Of a stretch of 57,955 nucleotides of DNA, positions 34,632 to 43,133 are shown piece by piece. The DNA comes from Paenibacillus massiliensis subsp. panacisoli DSM 21345. GTDB taxonomy: Bacteria > Bacillota > Bacilli > Paenibacillales > Paenibacillaceae. Position numbers and translations under genes: made by a program. Location: positions 1 to 57,955 of the forward strand of contig NZ_AUFO01000035.1 of assembly GCF_000426545.1 (NCBI RefSeq). Direction: 5' to 3'. The notes under the pieces were generated by a model, which saw only the letters and a program-made list of their open reading frames with translations, searched no databases and had not been told where the DNA came from. Position 1 is the stretch's first letter, and each line of letters starts with the position of its first letter.

Positions 34632-36014
34632 TTGTTGAATACTGCAGAACATGTTCATTTTATCGGTATCGGCGGTTATGGAATGAGCGCCATTGCACGG
34701 GTCATGCTGGAAATGGGGTACACGGTGACCGGCTCAGACGTTGCGGCACAGGAGCTGACCGAGAAGCTGGCAGCAAAGGGTGCAAAAATATACATTGGCC
34801 ATACAGCGGAGCATGTACATGGTGCTGATCTGGTCGTATATTCAACAGCGTTATCACGTGATAATGTGGAGCGCGTAGCAGCTGAGCAGTTGAATATACC
34901 TACACTGCATCGATCACAAATGTTAGCACGGCTGATGAATGAACGAAAAGGCGTAGCTGTTGCTGGAGCTCATGGCAAGACAACGACCTCTTCGATGATC
35001 GCTCTCGTCATGGAACGTTGCGGAACAGATCCCACATACATTATCGGTGGAGAGATTATGAACGTGGGCACCAATGCCAAGGCTGGCACGGGAGATTGCG
35101 TCGTTGCTGAGGCGGACGAGAGCGATGGCTCCTTCCTGCAATATCATCCGTGGTTAGGGATCGTTACGAATATTGAAGCGGATCATCTTGAGAACTACAA
35201 TGGGGATTTTGCCGAGCTCAAGAAAGCTTATGTCCAGTTCCTGAATCAGATTAGACCTGAGGGAACGGCTGTCGTATGTGCGGATGACGCTAATATTCAG
35301 GAGCTTAGCTCGCAATTGACGACTCGTCTGACGACCTACGGAATCGATTCCGAGGCGGAATACACTGCAACCGATATTCACCTGGGAGATCGTCAGGTAT
35401 CCTTTATGATGAATCATAAAGGTCAGCCGCTTGGTGTGATTCGGCTGTCGGTACCTGGACGGCATAATGTGTATAATGCCATGGCTACAGTCATTGCTTG
35501 TCTGGAGGCAGGAATTGAATTCAGCCGTATTGCCGAGGCGATCGTAGAATTTAACGGGGCCAAGCGACGCTTTCAAGTGCTGGGTGATTATAATGATATT
35601 CTGGTTATTGACGATTATGCTCACCATCCTACGGAGATTGAAGCCACGATCAGCGCTGCACGAGCTACAGGGAAGCGTATCGTTGCTGTATTCCAGCCAC
35701 AGCGATATACCCGTACCTTCTTCCTGCTGGATGCGTTCAGTCGTGCCTTTGGCGGAGCGGATGAGGTCATCATAACCGATATTTACTCTCCAGCCGGAGA
35801 GAAGCAGATTGAAGGAATTCACTCCTCCAAGCTGGTAGAGCTGATTGTAAGTAATAGCAATGCTAATGCTCGCTATCTGCCTACCAAGGAGGCCGTAGTG
35901 GAGGAGCTTAAGCAGCGAATTCAGCCGGGAGACCTTGTCATTACGATGGGAGCCGGAGATATCTGGAAGGCTGGGGAAGCCCTTGCTCAGTATCTGAAGG
36001 GGCGTTTGTCCTAG
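34632..36014 (+). CDS. murC: UDP-N-acetylmuramate-L-alanine ligase
   Basis: Adds L-Ala to UDP-MurNAc, the first step of the peptidoglycan stem peptide. The 460-residue protein has the N-terminal HFIGIGGYGMSAIARV, the ATP-binding GAHGKTTTSSM, the EADESDGSFL metal and substrate segment, and DDYAHHPTEI in the C-terminal domain. The start is TTG 34632 (or the next codon, TTG 34635). GGTG lies 8 nt upstream and the folC stop only 6 nt upstream, suggesting coupling. A strong terminator follows at 36026. B. subtilis carries murC elsewhere, so this arrangement is a local difference. Confidence 0.96.
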   Translation: MLNTAEHVHFIGIGGYGMSAIARVMLEMGYTVTGSDVAAQELTEKLAAKGAKIYIGHTAEHVHGADLVVYSTALSRDNVERVAAEQLNIPTLHRSQMLARLMNERKGVAVAGAHGKTTTSSMIALVMERCGTDPTYIIGGEIMNVGTNAKAGTGDCVVAEADESDGSFLQYHPWLGIVTNIEADHLENYNGDFAELKKAYVQFLNQIRPEGTAVVCADDANIQELSSQLTTRLTTYGIDSEAEYTATDIHLGDRQVSFMMNHKGQPLGVIRLSVPGRHNVYNAMATVIACLEAGIEFSRIAEAIVEFNGAKRRFQVLGDYNDILVIDDYAHHPTEIEATISAARATGKRIVAVFQPQRYTRTFFLLDAFSRAFGGADEVIITDIYSPAGEKQIEGIHSSKLVELIVSNSNANARYLPTKEAVVEELKQRIQPGDLVITMGAGDIWKAGEALAQYLKGRLS

Positions 36015-36025
36015 ACTACAACTTG

Positions 36026-36071
36026 AAGTGTCCTGTCGTCGATTTATTGGCGGCTCAGGGCACTTTTTTTT
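36026..36071 (+). terminator. rho-independent terminator after murC
   Basis: AAGTGTCCTG pairs with CAGGGCACTT (one G-T pair) around a 20-nt loop, followed by TTTTTTTTG. Confidence 0.85.
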
Positions 36072-36081
36072 GAACAAAACA

Positions 36082-36111
36082 GTCATAAAACGAGAATGCG
36101 GTGCATACAAC
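36082..36111 (+). promoter_or_regulatory. candidate sigma-E-type promoter of spoIIB
   Basis: GTCATAAA (36082-36089) and CATACAAC (36104-36111) fit the mother-cell sigma-E pattern ATA-N16-CATACA exactly in spacing and nearly in sequence. It lies about 37 bp before the GTG start and just after the murC terminator. Confidence 0.55.
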
Positions 36112-36147
36112 TTGATATGAGGCTTAAAGGGACAAGGGGTGTGTACC

Positions 36148-37272
36148 GTGAATAATTCCAGAATGACGTTCCACTTCAATCAGCCAGAGGCTGATCCATC
36201 GAAGCAAACGACGCATGGTTCTGCTGACAGACTGCGACAGGTCCGGCAAGAGCCGACTGAATCCTTAGTGACGAAGCCTGCTGTGAAAAGCATAGAAGAA
36301 CTCGAAGACAGTCCATCCAAGGTGGACAAAGTGCCTGTACCGGGTCATGAGGACTGGGACGACCCGTTTGGGGCATCGGCCTCTTCATGGTCTTCCCCTG
36401 CTTACTGGAGAGAAAAGGTAGGTCCTGTTGCACGAGTTCGTCGTACCTCACCCTGGAAGATTGCTGGGTCAGTAACCAGTGCTTTGATGACGGGTGCCTT
36501 GTTCGGCTATATTGTGCTGGCAATCTTCGGTGATAGCAGCAGTGTGCAGGCACCATCACTTGAGAATCAGGCTGCTGTTCCTGTATTCTCACAGGAGCAG
36601 GGCACACTCGCTGATCTTACCGTTCCTCCATCATTTCCTGTGGTGGAGGCGAAGATATCTCCAAGCTCTTATTATATGCTTCAATATGGTGTGTTCAGCT
36701 CGGAGGAACGCGCCCTGCAGGCTGCTACAGAGCTGGCCGCCGCTGGTGTAGCCTCTGGAAGGGACGCTCTTGAGGATAACAGGGTATATGCCGGAATCTC
36801 TCCTGACCGGGAGCAGGCGAAGCTGCTGGGAGGGCAGATGAAGACGCAAGGCATGGAGCTGTATGTCCGCCAGTTGGATCTTCCTGGAGCAGACAGACTT
36901 GCTTTTACGGGGACTTCGGACGGAGCAGAGGAATATTTTACGGTCAGCACCGAGCTTGTTCACAGTCTGACAACCTTGTCTGCCTCATTGCTTCGTGTGG
37001 CGCAGCCTGGTGAGGTGCAAGACTCCACCATGTCAGAGCTAGAGAGTATACATCAACGCTGGACAGAGAGCGTTACTGTATTGTCCAAGGGGATTCCCGG
37101 CGAAGCGAAATCGCTCGTAGAGGGAGAACTAATCAAGTCGATGAACAGTGCGATGTCGGCTTTGTCGGAGTACAACAAGAATAAGGCGAAGGAGCATTTA
37201 TGGGAGGTACAATCCTCCATGATGAAGTATGTTTTTGGACAGCGGCAGCTCCTGGAATTCATCAAACAATAG
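36148..37272 (+). CDS. spoIIB: SpoIIB-like SPOR-domain sporulation protein
   Basis: A membrane protein with an extracytoplasmic SPOR domain, expected to bind denuded glycan at the sporulation septum during engulfment. The 374-residue protein has a cytoplasmic charged N-terminus of about 100 residues, a single membrane segment (IAGSVTSALMTGALFGYIVL, about 107-127) and a SPOR-like region starting SSYYMLQYGVFSSEERALQ (about 175-250). A helical C-terminal region follows. GTG 36148 has AAGGGG 8 nt upstream. It lies between folC/murC and maf, the position of B. subtilis spoIIB. Sequence similarity beyond SPOR layout cannot be judged by eye, so the name rests on order plus architecture. Confidence 0.82.
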   Translation: MNNSRMTFHFNQPEADPSKQTTHGSADRLRQVRQEPTESLVTKPAVKSIEELEDSPSKVDKVPVPGHEDWDDPFGASASSWSSPAYWREKVGPVARVRRTSPWKIAGSVTSALMTGALFGYIVLAIFGDSSSVQAPSLENQAAVPVFSQEQGTLADLTVPPSFPVVEAKISPSSYYMLQYGVFSSEERALQAATELAAAGVASGRDALEDNRVYAGISPDREQAKLLGGQMKTQGMELYVRQLDLPGADRLAFTGTSDGAEEYFTVSTELVHSLTTLSASLLRVAQPGEVQDSTMSELESIHQRWTESVTVLSKGIPGEAKSLVEGELIKSMNSAMSALSEYNKNKAKEHLWEVQSSMMKYVFGQRQLLEFIKQ

Positions 37273-37286
37273 CCAAGTGTCCCATG

Positions 37287-37330
37287 ATCCGGCACGGAAC
37301 TGGAAATACTTCCCCGTGTCGGATTTCTGT
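37287..37330 (+). terminator. hairpin terminator after spoIIB
   Basis: ATCCGGCACGG (37287-37297) pairs with CCGTGTCGGAT (37314-37324) with one G-T pair, followed by TTCTGTTTG. Confidence 0.65.
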
Positions 37331-37359
37331 TTGTGTTGCACCTGAAATCACCGTATAAT
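37331..37359 (+). promoter_or_regulatory. candidate sigma-A promoter before the DUF4321 gene
   Basis: TTGTGT (37331-37336), a 17-nt spacer and a perfect TATAAT (37354-37359), about 35 bp before the ATG. Confidence 0.55.
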
Positions 37360-37394
37360 AATATGGTGTAAAAAAATGGCGAGGGAAGATCAGG

Positions 37395-37637
37395 ATGAGG
37401 AAAAATGCAGGCATATTTACGCTGTTTATTATTCTCGGCTGGCTGCTGGGGGCTTGGATTGCCAAGGCGCTTCAGTCGGTTCAGGTTCTGTCCTTCTTGA
37501 CGAAGGCTACGTCCATAACATGGAAGCCTGCGGCTGATCTGGATATCATCAGCTACAATATAACATTAACATTGCAGATGAGCCTGCTCAGTTTGATCGG
37601 CATTATTGTAGCGATCTGGCTGTACCGCAGGCTCTAG
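37395..37637 (+). CDS. DUF4321 family small membrane protein
   Basis: An 80-residue protein with two membrane segments, one at residues 7-25 (IFTLFIILGWLLGAWIAKAL) and one near the C-terminus (SLLSLIGIIVAIWLYRRL), joined by a short external loop. This matches the size and the GWLLGAWIAK pattern of DUF4321 proteins, which commonly precede maf in spore formers. The ATG is preceded by GAGGGAAGA. maf begins 24 nt after its stop. Function is unknown; the conserved place beside cell-division genes suggests an envelope role. Confidence 0.82.
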   Translation: MRKNAGIFTLFIILGWLLGAWIAKALQSVQVLSFLTKATSITWKPAADLDIISYNITLTLQMSLLSLIGIIVAIWLYRRL

Positions 37638-37661
37638 TTGTGGTCAAAGGAGTAAGCTACT

Positions 37662-38273
37662 GTGATGAATATGGATGTTCCGCATATCATTTTGGCATCG
37701 GGATCACCGCGTAGACGAGAGCTCATGACTGCATTGCAGTTGCCATTCGAGGTAATTGTCAGTCATGCAGACGAAGAGGTTGAGGAAGGTCTTAGTCCTA
37801 CACAGATTGTTGAATCTCTGGCTCTTCGGAAGGCATCTTCTGTGCGTGATGCGATGGAGCCTGACGCAGCAGAGGCTGTTATCGTTGGGAGCGATACGAT
37901 TGTGGTGCTCGATGGCGAGGTTCTTGGCAAGCCTGTAGATCATTCGGAGGCTGTTCGAATGCTTACAGCATTGCAAGGAAGAACACATGAAGTATTCACA
38001 GGTGTGGCTTGTCTACATACAGGAAACGGAATGACACGGATTAGTAGCCGTAGAACGCTCGTAACGATGAAGCCTTTGGACGAGCAGTCTATTCGAGCGT
38101 ATGTTGCTACAGGAGAGCCCGCAGATAAGGCGGGTGCTTACGGAATTCAAGGACTTGGAGCCACCCTGGTGGAAGCGATCGAGGGGTGCTATTTTAACGT
38201 GGTTGGGCTACCAGTGTCTCTTCTGACAGACATGTTGTCTGAATTCGGGATACATGTGCTTCGCCCGCAATAA
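37662..38273 (+). CDS. maf: Maf-type nucleoside triphosphate pyrophosphatase
   Basis: Hydrolyses dTTP/UTP and modified nucleotides to monophosphates. In B. subtilis its over-production blocks septation. The 203-residue protein has the N-terminal Maf motif ILASGSPRRREL, the VGSDTIV segment with the catalytic Asp, and KAGAYGIQG in the C-terminal half. The start is taken as GTG 37662, because AAAGGAG ends 9 nt upstream. ATG 37665 and ATG 37671 are in-frame alternatives. It heads the maf-radC-mreBCD-minCD series found in B. subtilis. Confidence 0.95.
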   Translation: MMNMDVPHIILASGSPRRRELMTALQLPFEVIVSHADEEVEEGLSPTQIVESLALRKASSVRDAMEPDAAEAVIVGSDTIVVLDGEVLGKPVDHSEAVRMLTALQGRTHEVFTGVACLHTGNGMTRISSRRTLVTMKPLDEQSIRAYVATGEPADKAGAYGIQGLGATLVEAIEGCYFNVVGLPVSLLTDMLSEFGIHVLRPQ

Positions 38274-38285
38274 AAGGGGAATGCT

Positions 38286-38978
38286 ATGATGGAGTCGCAT
38301 AAGTTCATGCTTCGCGACCTCCCCCATGAAGAACGACCAAGAGAGCGCATGATGCAGTATGGGGCCGAGGCTTTAAGTCATGCTGAGTTGCTTGCCATCC
38401 TACTAAGGACAGGCACACAGCAGGAATCAGCTTTACATTTGGCACAGCGGATTTTGATGCAAGCAGGTAATCTGCGCCAACTGGTGGATCTCAGTCTTGA
38501 AGAACTGATGGAGATCAAGGGTATTGGGGCGGCCAAGGCACTTCAGCTCAAGGCAGGTATCGAACTCGGGCGTAGGTTAGCCCTGTCCCGGCATACGTTG
38601 TCTCCAGCAATCCGTAGTCCTCGCGATGTCTCCGATCTGCTCTCAGAGCAGCTCCGATATTTGCAGAAAGAGCATTTTGTTTGTCTCTTTCTGAACACGA
38701 AGAATGTAGTGATTGCTCAAGAGACCTTGTCGATTGGCAGTCTTAACGCTGCGGTGGTGCATCCTAGAGAAGTGTTCCGGGCAGCCATCAAATGCAGCAG
38801 TGCTTCCATCATTTGCGCCCATAATCATCCGAGCGGAGATCCTACACCCAGTAAGGAAGATGTTCAATTGACGCAACGCCTGATCGAGGCGGGCAGCATC
38901 GTCGGGATTGATGTACTGGATCATATCGTCATCGGGGATGGACAATACGTAAGTTTGAAGGAACGAGGTCTTATATAA
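38286..38978 (+). CDS. radC: RadC family JAB-domain protein
   Basis: A 230-residue protein with an N-terminal helix-hairpin-helix (MEIKGIGAAKALQLKAGIE, about 78-97). The C-terminal JAB/MPN metalloprotease-like domain has the zinc motif HNHPSGDPTPSKED with upstream Glu. RadC was once assigned to DNA repair but its biochemical role is unsettled. ATG 38286 follows AAAGGGGA by 6 nt, 12 nt after maf. The gene ends 135 bp before mreB. Confidence 0.95.
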   Translation: MMESHKFMLRDLPHEERPRERMMQYGAEALSHAELLAILLRTGTQQESALHLAQRILMQAGNLRQLVDLSLEELMEIKGIGAAKALQLKAGIELGRRLALSRHTLSPAIRSPRDVSDLLSEQLRYLQKEHFVCLFLNTKNVVIAQETLSIGSLNAAVVHPREVFRAAIKCSSASIICAHNHPSGDPTPSKEDVQLTQRLIEAGSIVGIDVLDHIVIGDGQYVSLKERGLI

Positions 38979-39113
38979 TATAATGTGTTGGTTGGTAATA
39001 CCACAGGGCTCATGAATACCACACATTTCCCTCAACGTATGCATTCGGTCGGAATGACCGCATAATAACATATTACATCAATAATGGAACTGACTAGAAA
39101 AGGAGATTACAGC

Positions 39114-40148
39114 ATGTTTGGTGGATTTACTAAGGATTTGGGAATTGATCTCGGGACAGCAAATACATTGGTCTATGTACGTGGACGCGGTATTGTCGTA
39201 AGAGAGCCTTCAGTAGTGGCTTTGCGGACAGACACGAAGAGCATAGAGGCAGTTGGTGAATCTGCCAAGAAAATGATTGGACGTACACCTGGCAATATTC
39301 GTGCGATTCGTCCTATGAAGGATGGAGTCATCGCCGATTTCGATACTACAGCCACGATGATCAAGTACTTTATTCGTCAGGCTCAGAAGCAACGCTCCAT
39401 ATTTCCGCGCCATCCGAACGTCATGGTATGCGTACCTTCCGGCATTACAGCTGTAGAGCAGCGGGCAGTGGAGGATGCGACAAGACAGGCAGGAGCTCGT
39501 GAAGCATACACCATTGAGGAGCCATTCGCAGCAGCGATTGGAGCTGACCTGCCAGTATGGGAGCCTACAGGTAGCATGGTCGTAGATATCGGTGGAGGAA
39601 CAACTGAGGTTGCTGTGATCTCCCTTGGAGGTATCGTGACCAGCCGCTCTGTGCGAGTAGCCGGTGACGAAATGGATGAATCTATTATCCAATATATCAA
39701 GCGTCAATATAATCTGATGATTGGTGAGCGCACCTCCGAGCAGCTGAAGATGGAAGTGGGTTCGGCTATGCCACTGGAGACCGTGGAGACAATGGAGATT
39801 CGTGGACGTGACCTGGTGACAGGCCTGCCGAAGACCATTACAATTACATCAGATGAGATTAGTGAAGCGCTATCGGATACGGTAAATGCGATCGTGGATG
39901 CTGTGAAAGTGACTCTGGAGAAGTGTCCTCCCGAGCTGGCGGCTGATATCATGGATCGCGGTATTGTGCTTACAGGCGGTGGCGCATTGCTTCGGAATCT
40001 GGACAAACTGCTTGCTGGCGAGACTGGCATGCCAGTCATTGTCGCTGAGAATCCATTGGATTGCGTTGCCATCGGTACAGGAAAAGCACTCGAAAACATC
40101 CACCTGTTCAAATCGCGTAGCAGCTCTGCAGTCCGCTCCAAACGTTGA
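39114..40148 (+). CDS. mreB: rod shape-determining protein MreB
   Basis: An actin-like ATPase that forms filaments under the membrane and guides lateral wall synthesis. The 344-residue protein has the phosphate-1 motif DLGIDLGTANTLVYV, the connect and phosphate-2 motif VVDIGGGTTEVAVI, and the adenosine motif VLTGGGALLRNLD. ATG 39114 follows AAAAGGAGA by 7 nt and gives the family N-terminus FGGFTKDLGIDLG. The frame open back to 39084 is rejected. A small CGGTC/GACCG hairpin lies upstream near 39047. mreC follows after 16 nt. Confidence 0.97.
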   Translation: MFGGFTKDLGIDLGTANTLVYVRGRGIVVREPSVVALRTDTKSIEAVGESAKKMIGRTPGNIRAIRPMKDGVIADFDTTATMIKYFIRQAQKQRSIFPRHPNVMVCVPSGITAVEQRAVEDATRQAGAREAYTIEEPFAAAIGADLPVWEPTGSMVVDIGGGTTEVAVISLGGIVTSRSVRVAGDEMDESIIQYIKRQYNLMIGERTSEQLKMEVGSAMPLETVETMEIRGRDLVTGLPKTITITSDEISEALSDTVNAIVDAVKVTLEKCPPELAADIMDRGIVLTGGGALLRNLDKLLAGETGMPVIVAENPLDCVAIGTGKALENIHLFKSRSSSAVRSKR

Positions 40149-40164
40149 ATCGGGGGTGTAACCA

Positions 40165-41025
40165 CTGTTTAAGCTGCTTGGGAACAAAAGACTGTTTATT
40201 CTGCTGATCGGTATTGTTACATTTATAGCCCTGATGGGCTTCACATTGAATAACAGGGAATCTCTGTCCTGGCCTGAGAAGTTTGTCAGGGATACTACTG
40301 GTTTTGTACAAAGCATCTTTTACAAGCCCGCTGGAGCCGTAGCGGGCTTCTTCAAAGATATTGCGAATATGCGAGCTGTGTATCAGGAGAATGAGCAGCT
40401 GAAGATTGCAGTTGCTCGTTATACCCAAAATGAAGTTCGCATCAGTGGTCTTGAAGAAGAGAACAAGCGTCTGCAGGAAGAGCTCAATTTCACGGAAATG
40501 CAGAAAAATAAATACAACTACACGGACAAGATTGCCAATGTTGTCAATGTTGGCTCTGATCCTGTCGTGAAGACTTTGACGATTGATATCGGCTCTAATG
40601 AAGGCGTCAAGCCCGGCATGGCCGTTCGCTCTATTGATGGACTGGTCGGTGTCATTGATCATACGGCCAATTTCACTTCTACAGTCAAGCTGCTGACCTC
40701 ACTGGATCCGACTACAAATGCCATCGCAGCTACAGTAGTGGGCAGAGAGGATCAAGCCTTCGGCATGCTTGAAAATTACAATCCCAATACAGGTAAGTTC
40801 GAGATGACAAGGATTGAAGAGGGCGATGTTGTAAAGCCCGGTGATCAGATCATGTCCTCCGGAACTGGTGGGGAATTTCCAAAGTACATGCTGATTGGGA
40901 AGGTAGAAGAGGTAAAGGTCGGAGAGTTCGGTCAGACACGTACAGCAATTATTGAACCAGCCGCGAAATTCTCAGACTGGAAGGAGCTCTTCGTTGTATT
41001 CACTCCAGAGGTGCCAGAATCATGA
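40165..41025 (+). CDS. mreC: rod shape-determining protein MreC, apparent CTG start
   Basis: A bitopic membrane scaffold that links MreB to the elongation machinery. The frame has an ATG at 40234, but starting there would remove the membrane anchor. Upstream, the in-frame sequence encodes FKLLGNKRLFILLIGIV and on to FIALMGFTL, the classical MreC N-terminus with its membrane helix. No ATG, GTG or TTG precedes 40234 back to the in-frame stop at 40159. The first codon with a good Shine-Dalgarno is CTG 40165, with GGGGGTG 6 nt upstream. With it the protein is 286 residues. A coiled coil (QENEQLKIAVARY, ENKRLQEELNF) and the beta-domain (VKTLTIDIGSNEGVKPGM) follow. mreD overlaps its stop. Confidence 0.92.
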   Translation: MFKLLGNKRLFILLIGIVTFIALMGFTLNNRESLSWPEKFVRDTTGFVQSIFYKPAGAVAGFFKDIANMRAVYQENEQLKIAVARYTQNEVRISGLEEENKRLQEELNFTEMQKNKYNYTDKIANVVNVGSDPVVKTLTIDIGSNEGVKPGMAVRSIDGLVGVIDHTANFTSTVKLLTSLDPTTNAIAATVVGREDQAFGMLENYNPNTGKFEMTRIEEGDVVKPGDQIMSSGTGGEFPKYMLIGKVEEVKVGEFGQTRTAIIEPAAKFSDWKELFVVFTPEVPES

Positions 41026-41552
41026 GGTTCCGCGGACATGTACTGATCATGCTTCTATTTGTGCTCTTTATCGTGGAGGGTACGATTATCCCTTGGCTGA
41101 TTCCAGGTGGCTGGCAGTATCGTTTGTCTCCTAATTTGGTCTTTATCATTATTTTATTCGTATCGGTATATTATCATCGTCATACTGCACTTGTGCTAGG
41201 CATTATCTTCGGATTGCTACATGATATCATCTTTTATGGAGCCATGATTGGACCTTATTCCTTCGCTATGGGGTGCGCAGCTTACCTGATGGGTCTGATC
41301 TTTCAGGCCCCACGTGCTCCCATGCCGATCATGATGACTGTAGTGCTGCTGGGAAGTCTGCTCTTTGACTCCACACTGTTCGGCATCTATCAGCTATTTC
41401 AGCTCAATGTGCACTCATTTAACTGGGCGCTTACCCAATATATGATCCCCAATCTATGCGTGCATTTCCTGTTTGCATTGATCATCTATGTACCTATGCG
41501 TAAGCAATTCGAGCTCCTGGGTGGCCGTCCAAAAAAAGAAGAGAGCTTGTAG
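41022..41552 (+). CDS. mreD: rod shape-determining protein MreD
   Basis: An integral membrane partner of MreC of 176 residues, with about five hydrophobic segments beginning LIMLLFVLFIVEGTIIPWL. The LGIIFGLLHDIIFYG segment and the C-terminal positive tail (KQFELLGGRPKKEES) match the family. It overlaps the mreC stop by 4 nt (ATGA), implying translational coupling. minC starts 75 nt downstream. Confidence 0.93.
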   Translation: MRFRGHVLIMLLFVLFIVEGTIIPWLIPGGWQYRLSPNLVFIIILFVSVYYHRHTALVLGIIFGLLHDIIFYGAMIGPYSFAMGCAAYLMGLIFQAPRAPMPIMMTVVLLGSLLFDSTLFGIYQLFQLNVHSFNWALTQYMIPNLCVHFLFALIIYVPMRKQFELLGGRPKKEESL

Positions 41553-41627
41553 CTGCACGTTTTTGCGGGGCCAAGCAGGAGATTCGACGTTCCGGCGCGA
41601 AAGAGTTGGGATGGGAGGGACAGGCTA

Positions 41628-42290
41628 ATGACGGTTAAACCAAATCGTGTTACGATTAAAGGCATCAAAGACGGCCTGGTATTCCTGCTGGATGATCAAT
41701 GTGAATTTGATGAACTGCTGGGAGAATTGCGCTTCAAGCTTGAGCATAGCCACCAAAATATATTGACTGGACCGATAGTTCATGTAGATATTAAGATGGG
41801 GAACCGTGAAATCAGCGAAGAGCAGAAGGAATCCTTACTGGAGGTATTACGTACCAGGGGGAATCTGCTTATTCGCTCCGTTGAATCACCGAACCTGCAG
41901 TCCGAGGATGACAAAGGACAGCATATTCATACGATGACAGGTATGGTCCGTTCGGGCCAGGTGCTGCATTACAACGGAAATCTGTTGTTTCTGGGTGACG
42001 TGAATCCGGGAGGAGCGATTACTTGCACGGGTGATCTGTTCATTCTCGGTTCATTGCGAGGAATGGCTCATGCGGGAATGGAAGGCAATAGAGAGGCGAT
42101 TATTGCCGCTTCTTACTTCGCCCCTACTCAAGTACGGATCTCGGACGTAATCAGTCGTCCCCCGGATGAATGGGAATCACGCGAGGCCGGCATGGAATTT
42201 GCATATCTGCAGGAGGATACCATGCAAATTGACAAAATTACGAATATTGGCAGACTTCGCCGTGAATTTAATGTGTTTAAAGGAGTGTAG
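41628..42290 (+). CDS. minC: septum site-determining protein MinC
   Basis: An FtsZ antagonist that blocks division at the poles. The 220-residue protein has an N-terminal MinC domain (about residues 1-105, VTIKGIKDGLVFLLDD). A right-handed beta-helix C-terminal domain (about 106-205) follows, with the glycine-rich SGQVLHYNGNLLFLGDVNPGG and GDLFILGSLRGMAHAG turns that dimerise and bind MinD. GGGAGGGA lies about 8 nt before ATG 41628. minD begins 3 nt after the stop. Confidence 0.97.
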   Translation: MTVKPNRVTIKGIKDGLVFLLDDQCEFDELLGELRFKLEHSHQNILTGPIVHVDIKMGNREISEEQKESLLEVLRTRGNLLIRSVESPNLQSEDDKGQHIHTMTGMVRSGQVLHYNGNLLFLGDVNPGGAITCTGDLFILGSLRGMAHAGMEGNREAIIAASYFAPTQVRISDVISRPPDEWESREAGMEFAYLQEDTMQIDKITNIGRLRREFNVFKGV

Positions 42291-42293
42291 CGC

Positions 42294-43091
42294 ATGGGAG
42301 AGGCCATAGTTGTCACCTCGGGAAAAGGCGGCGTCGGTAAAACGACGACCTCAGCAAATATCGGAACAGCTCTCGCACTGCTCGGCAAGAAGGTGTGCCT
42401 GGTCGATACGGATATCGGCCTCCGCAACCTGGATGTGGTTATGGGACTGGAGAATCGCATCATTTACGATCTTATTGATGTAGCAGAAGGACGCTGCCGC
42501 TTGAACCAAGCCTTGGTGAAGGACAAGCGCTTTGAGGAATTATATATGCTTCCTGCTGCACAGACGAAAGATAAGAATGCTATTACGCCTGAACAGGTCA
42601 AGGATATTATTCTGGAGCTCAAGAAGGATTTTGAATACATCATTATTGACTGTCCTGCAGGAATCGAGCAAGGATTCAAGAATGCCATTGCCGGAGCAGA
42701 TCAGGCTATTGTTGTGACTACACCGGAGAATGCAGCAGTACGTGATGCAGACCGGGTTATCGGACTGCTCGAAAATTCGGAGATTGGCTCACCGAAGCTG
42801 ATCGTCAACCGGATTCGCAGCAGCATGGTGAAATCCGGGGATATGCTGGATATCGACGGCATTTTGCAGGTACTGAACATTGATTTGATCGGAATTGTGC
42901 CTGATGATGAGCTTGTCATCAAAGCAGCTAACATCGGCGAACCTACCGTCATGAATCCGGATTCTCAGGCTGCGATTGCATATCGTAACATTGCTCGGCG
43001 TATTCTGGGAGATACTGTTCCATTGATGCAGTTGGATCAGAAGACAAGTGTGCTGACTCGCTTTAAGAAATTCTTCGGGGTCAAGAGCTGA
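42294..43091 (+). CDS. minD: septum site-determining protein MinD
   Basis: A ParA/MinD-type ATPase that recruits MinC to the membrane. The 265-residue protein has the deviant Walker A KGGVGKTTT near residues 11-19, DTDIGLRNLD switch I, and IIIDCPAGIE Walker B/switch II. The C-terminal amphipathic membrane-targeting helix (VLTRFKKFFGV) ends the protein. Its position 3 nt after minC shows a single unit. It is followed by a gene on the other strand, which breaks the usual minD-spoIVFA order. Confidence 0.98.
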   Translation: MGEAIVVTSGKGGVGKTTTSANIGTALALLGKKVCLVDTDIGLRNLDVVMGLENRIIYDLIDVAEGRCRLNQALVKDKRFEELYMLPAAQTKDKNAITPEQVKDIILELKKDFEYIIIDCPAGIEQGFKNAIAGADQAIVVTTPENAAVRDADRVIGLLENSEIGSPKLIVNRIRSSMVKSGDMLDIDGILQVLNIDLIGIVPDDELVIKAANIGEPTVMNPDSQAAIAYRNIARRILGDTVPLMQLDQKTSVLTRFKKFFGVKS

Positions 43092-43133
43092 TTATCTGAA
43101 GGTGTAGCTTCCTTGTAGCTGTGAGCTCAACCT

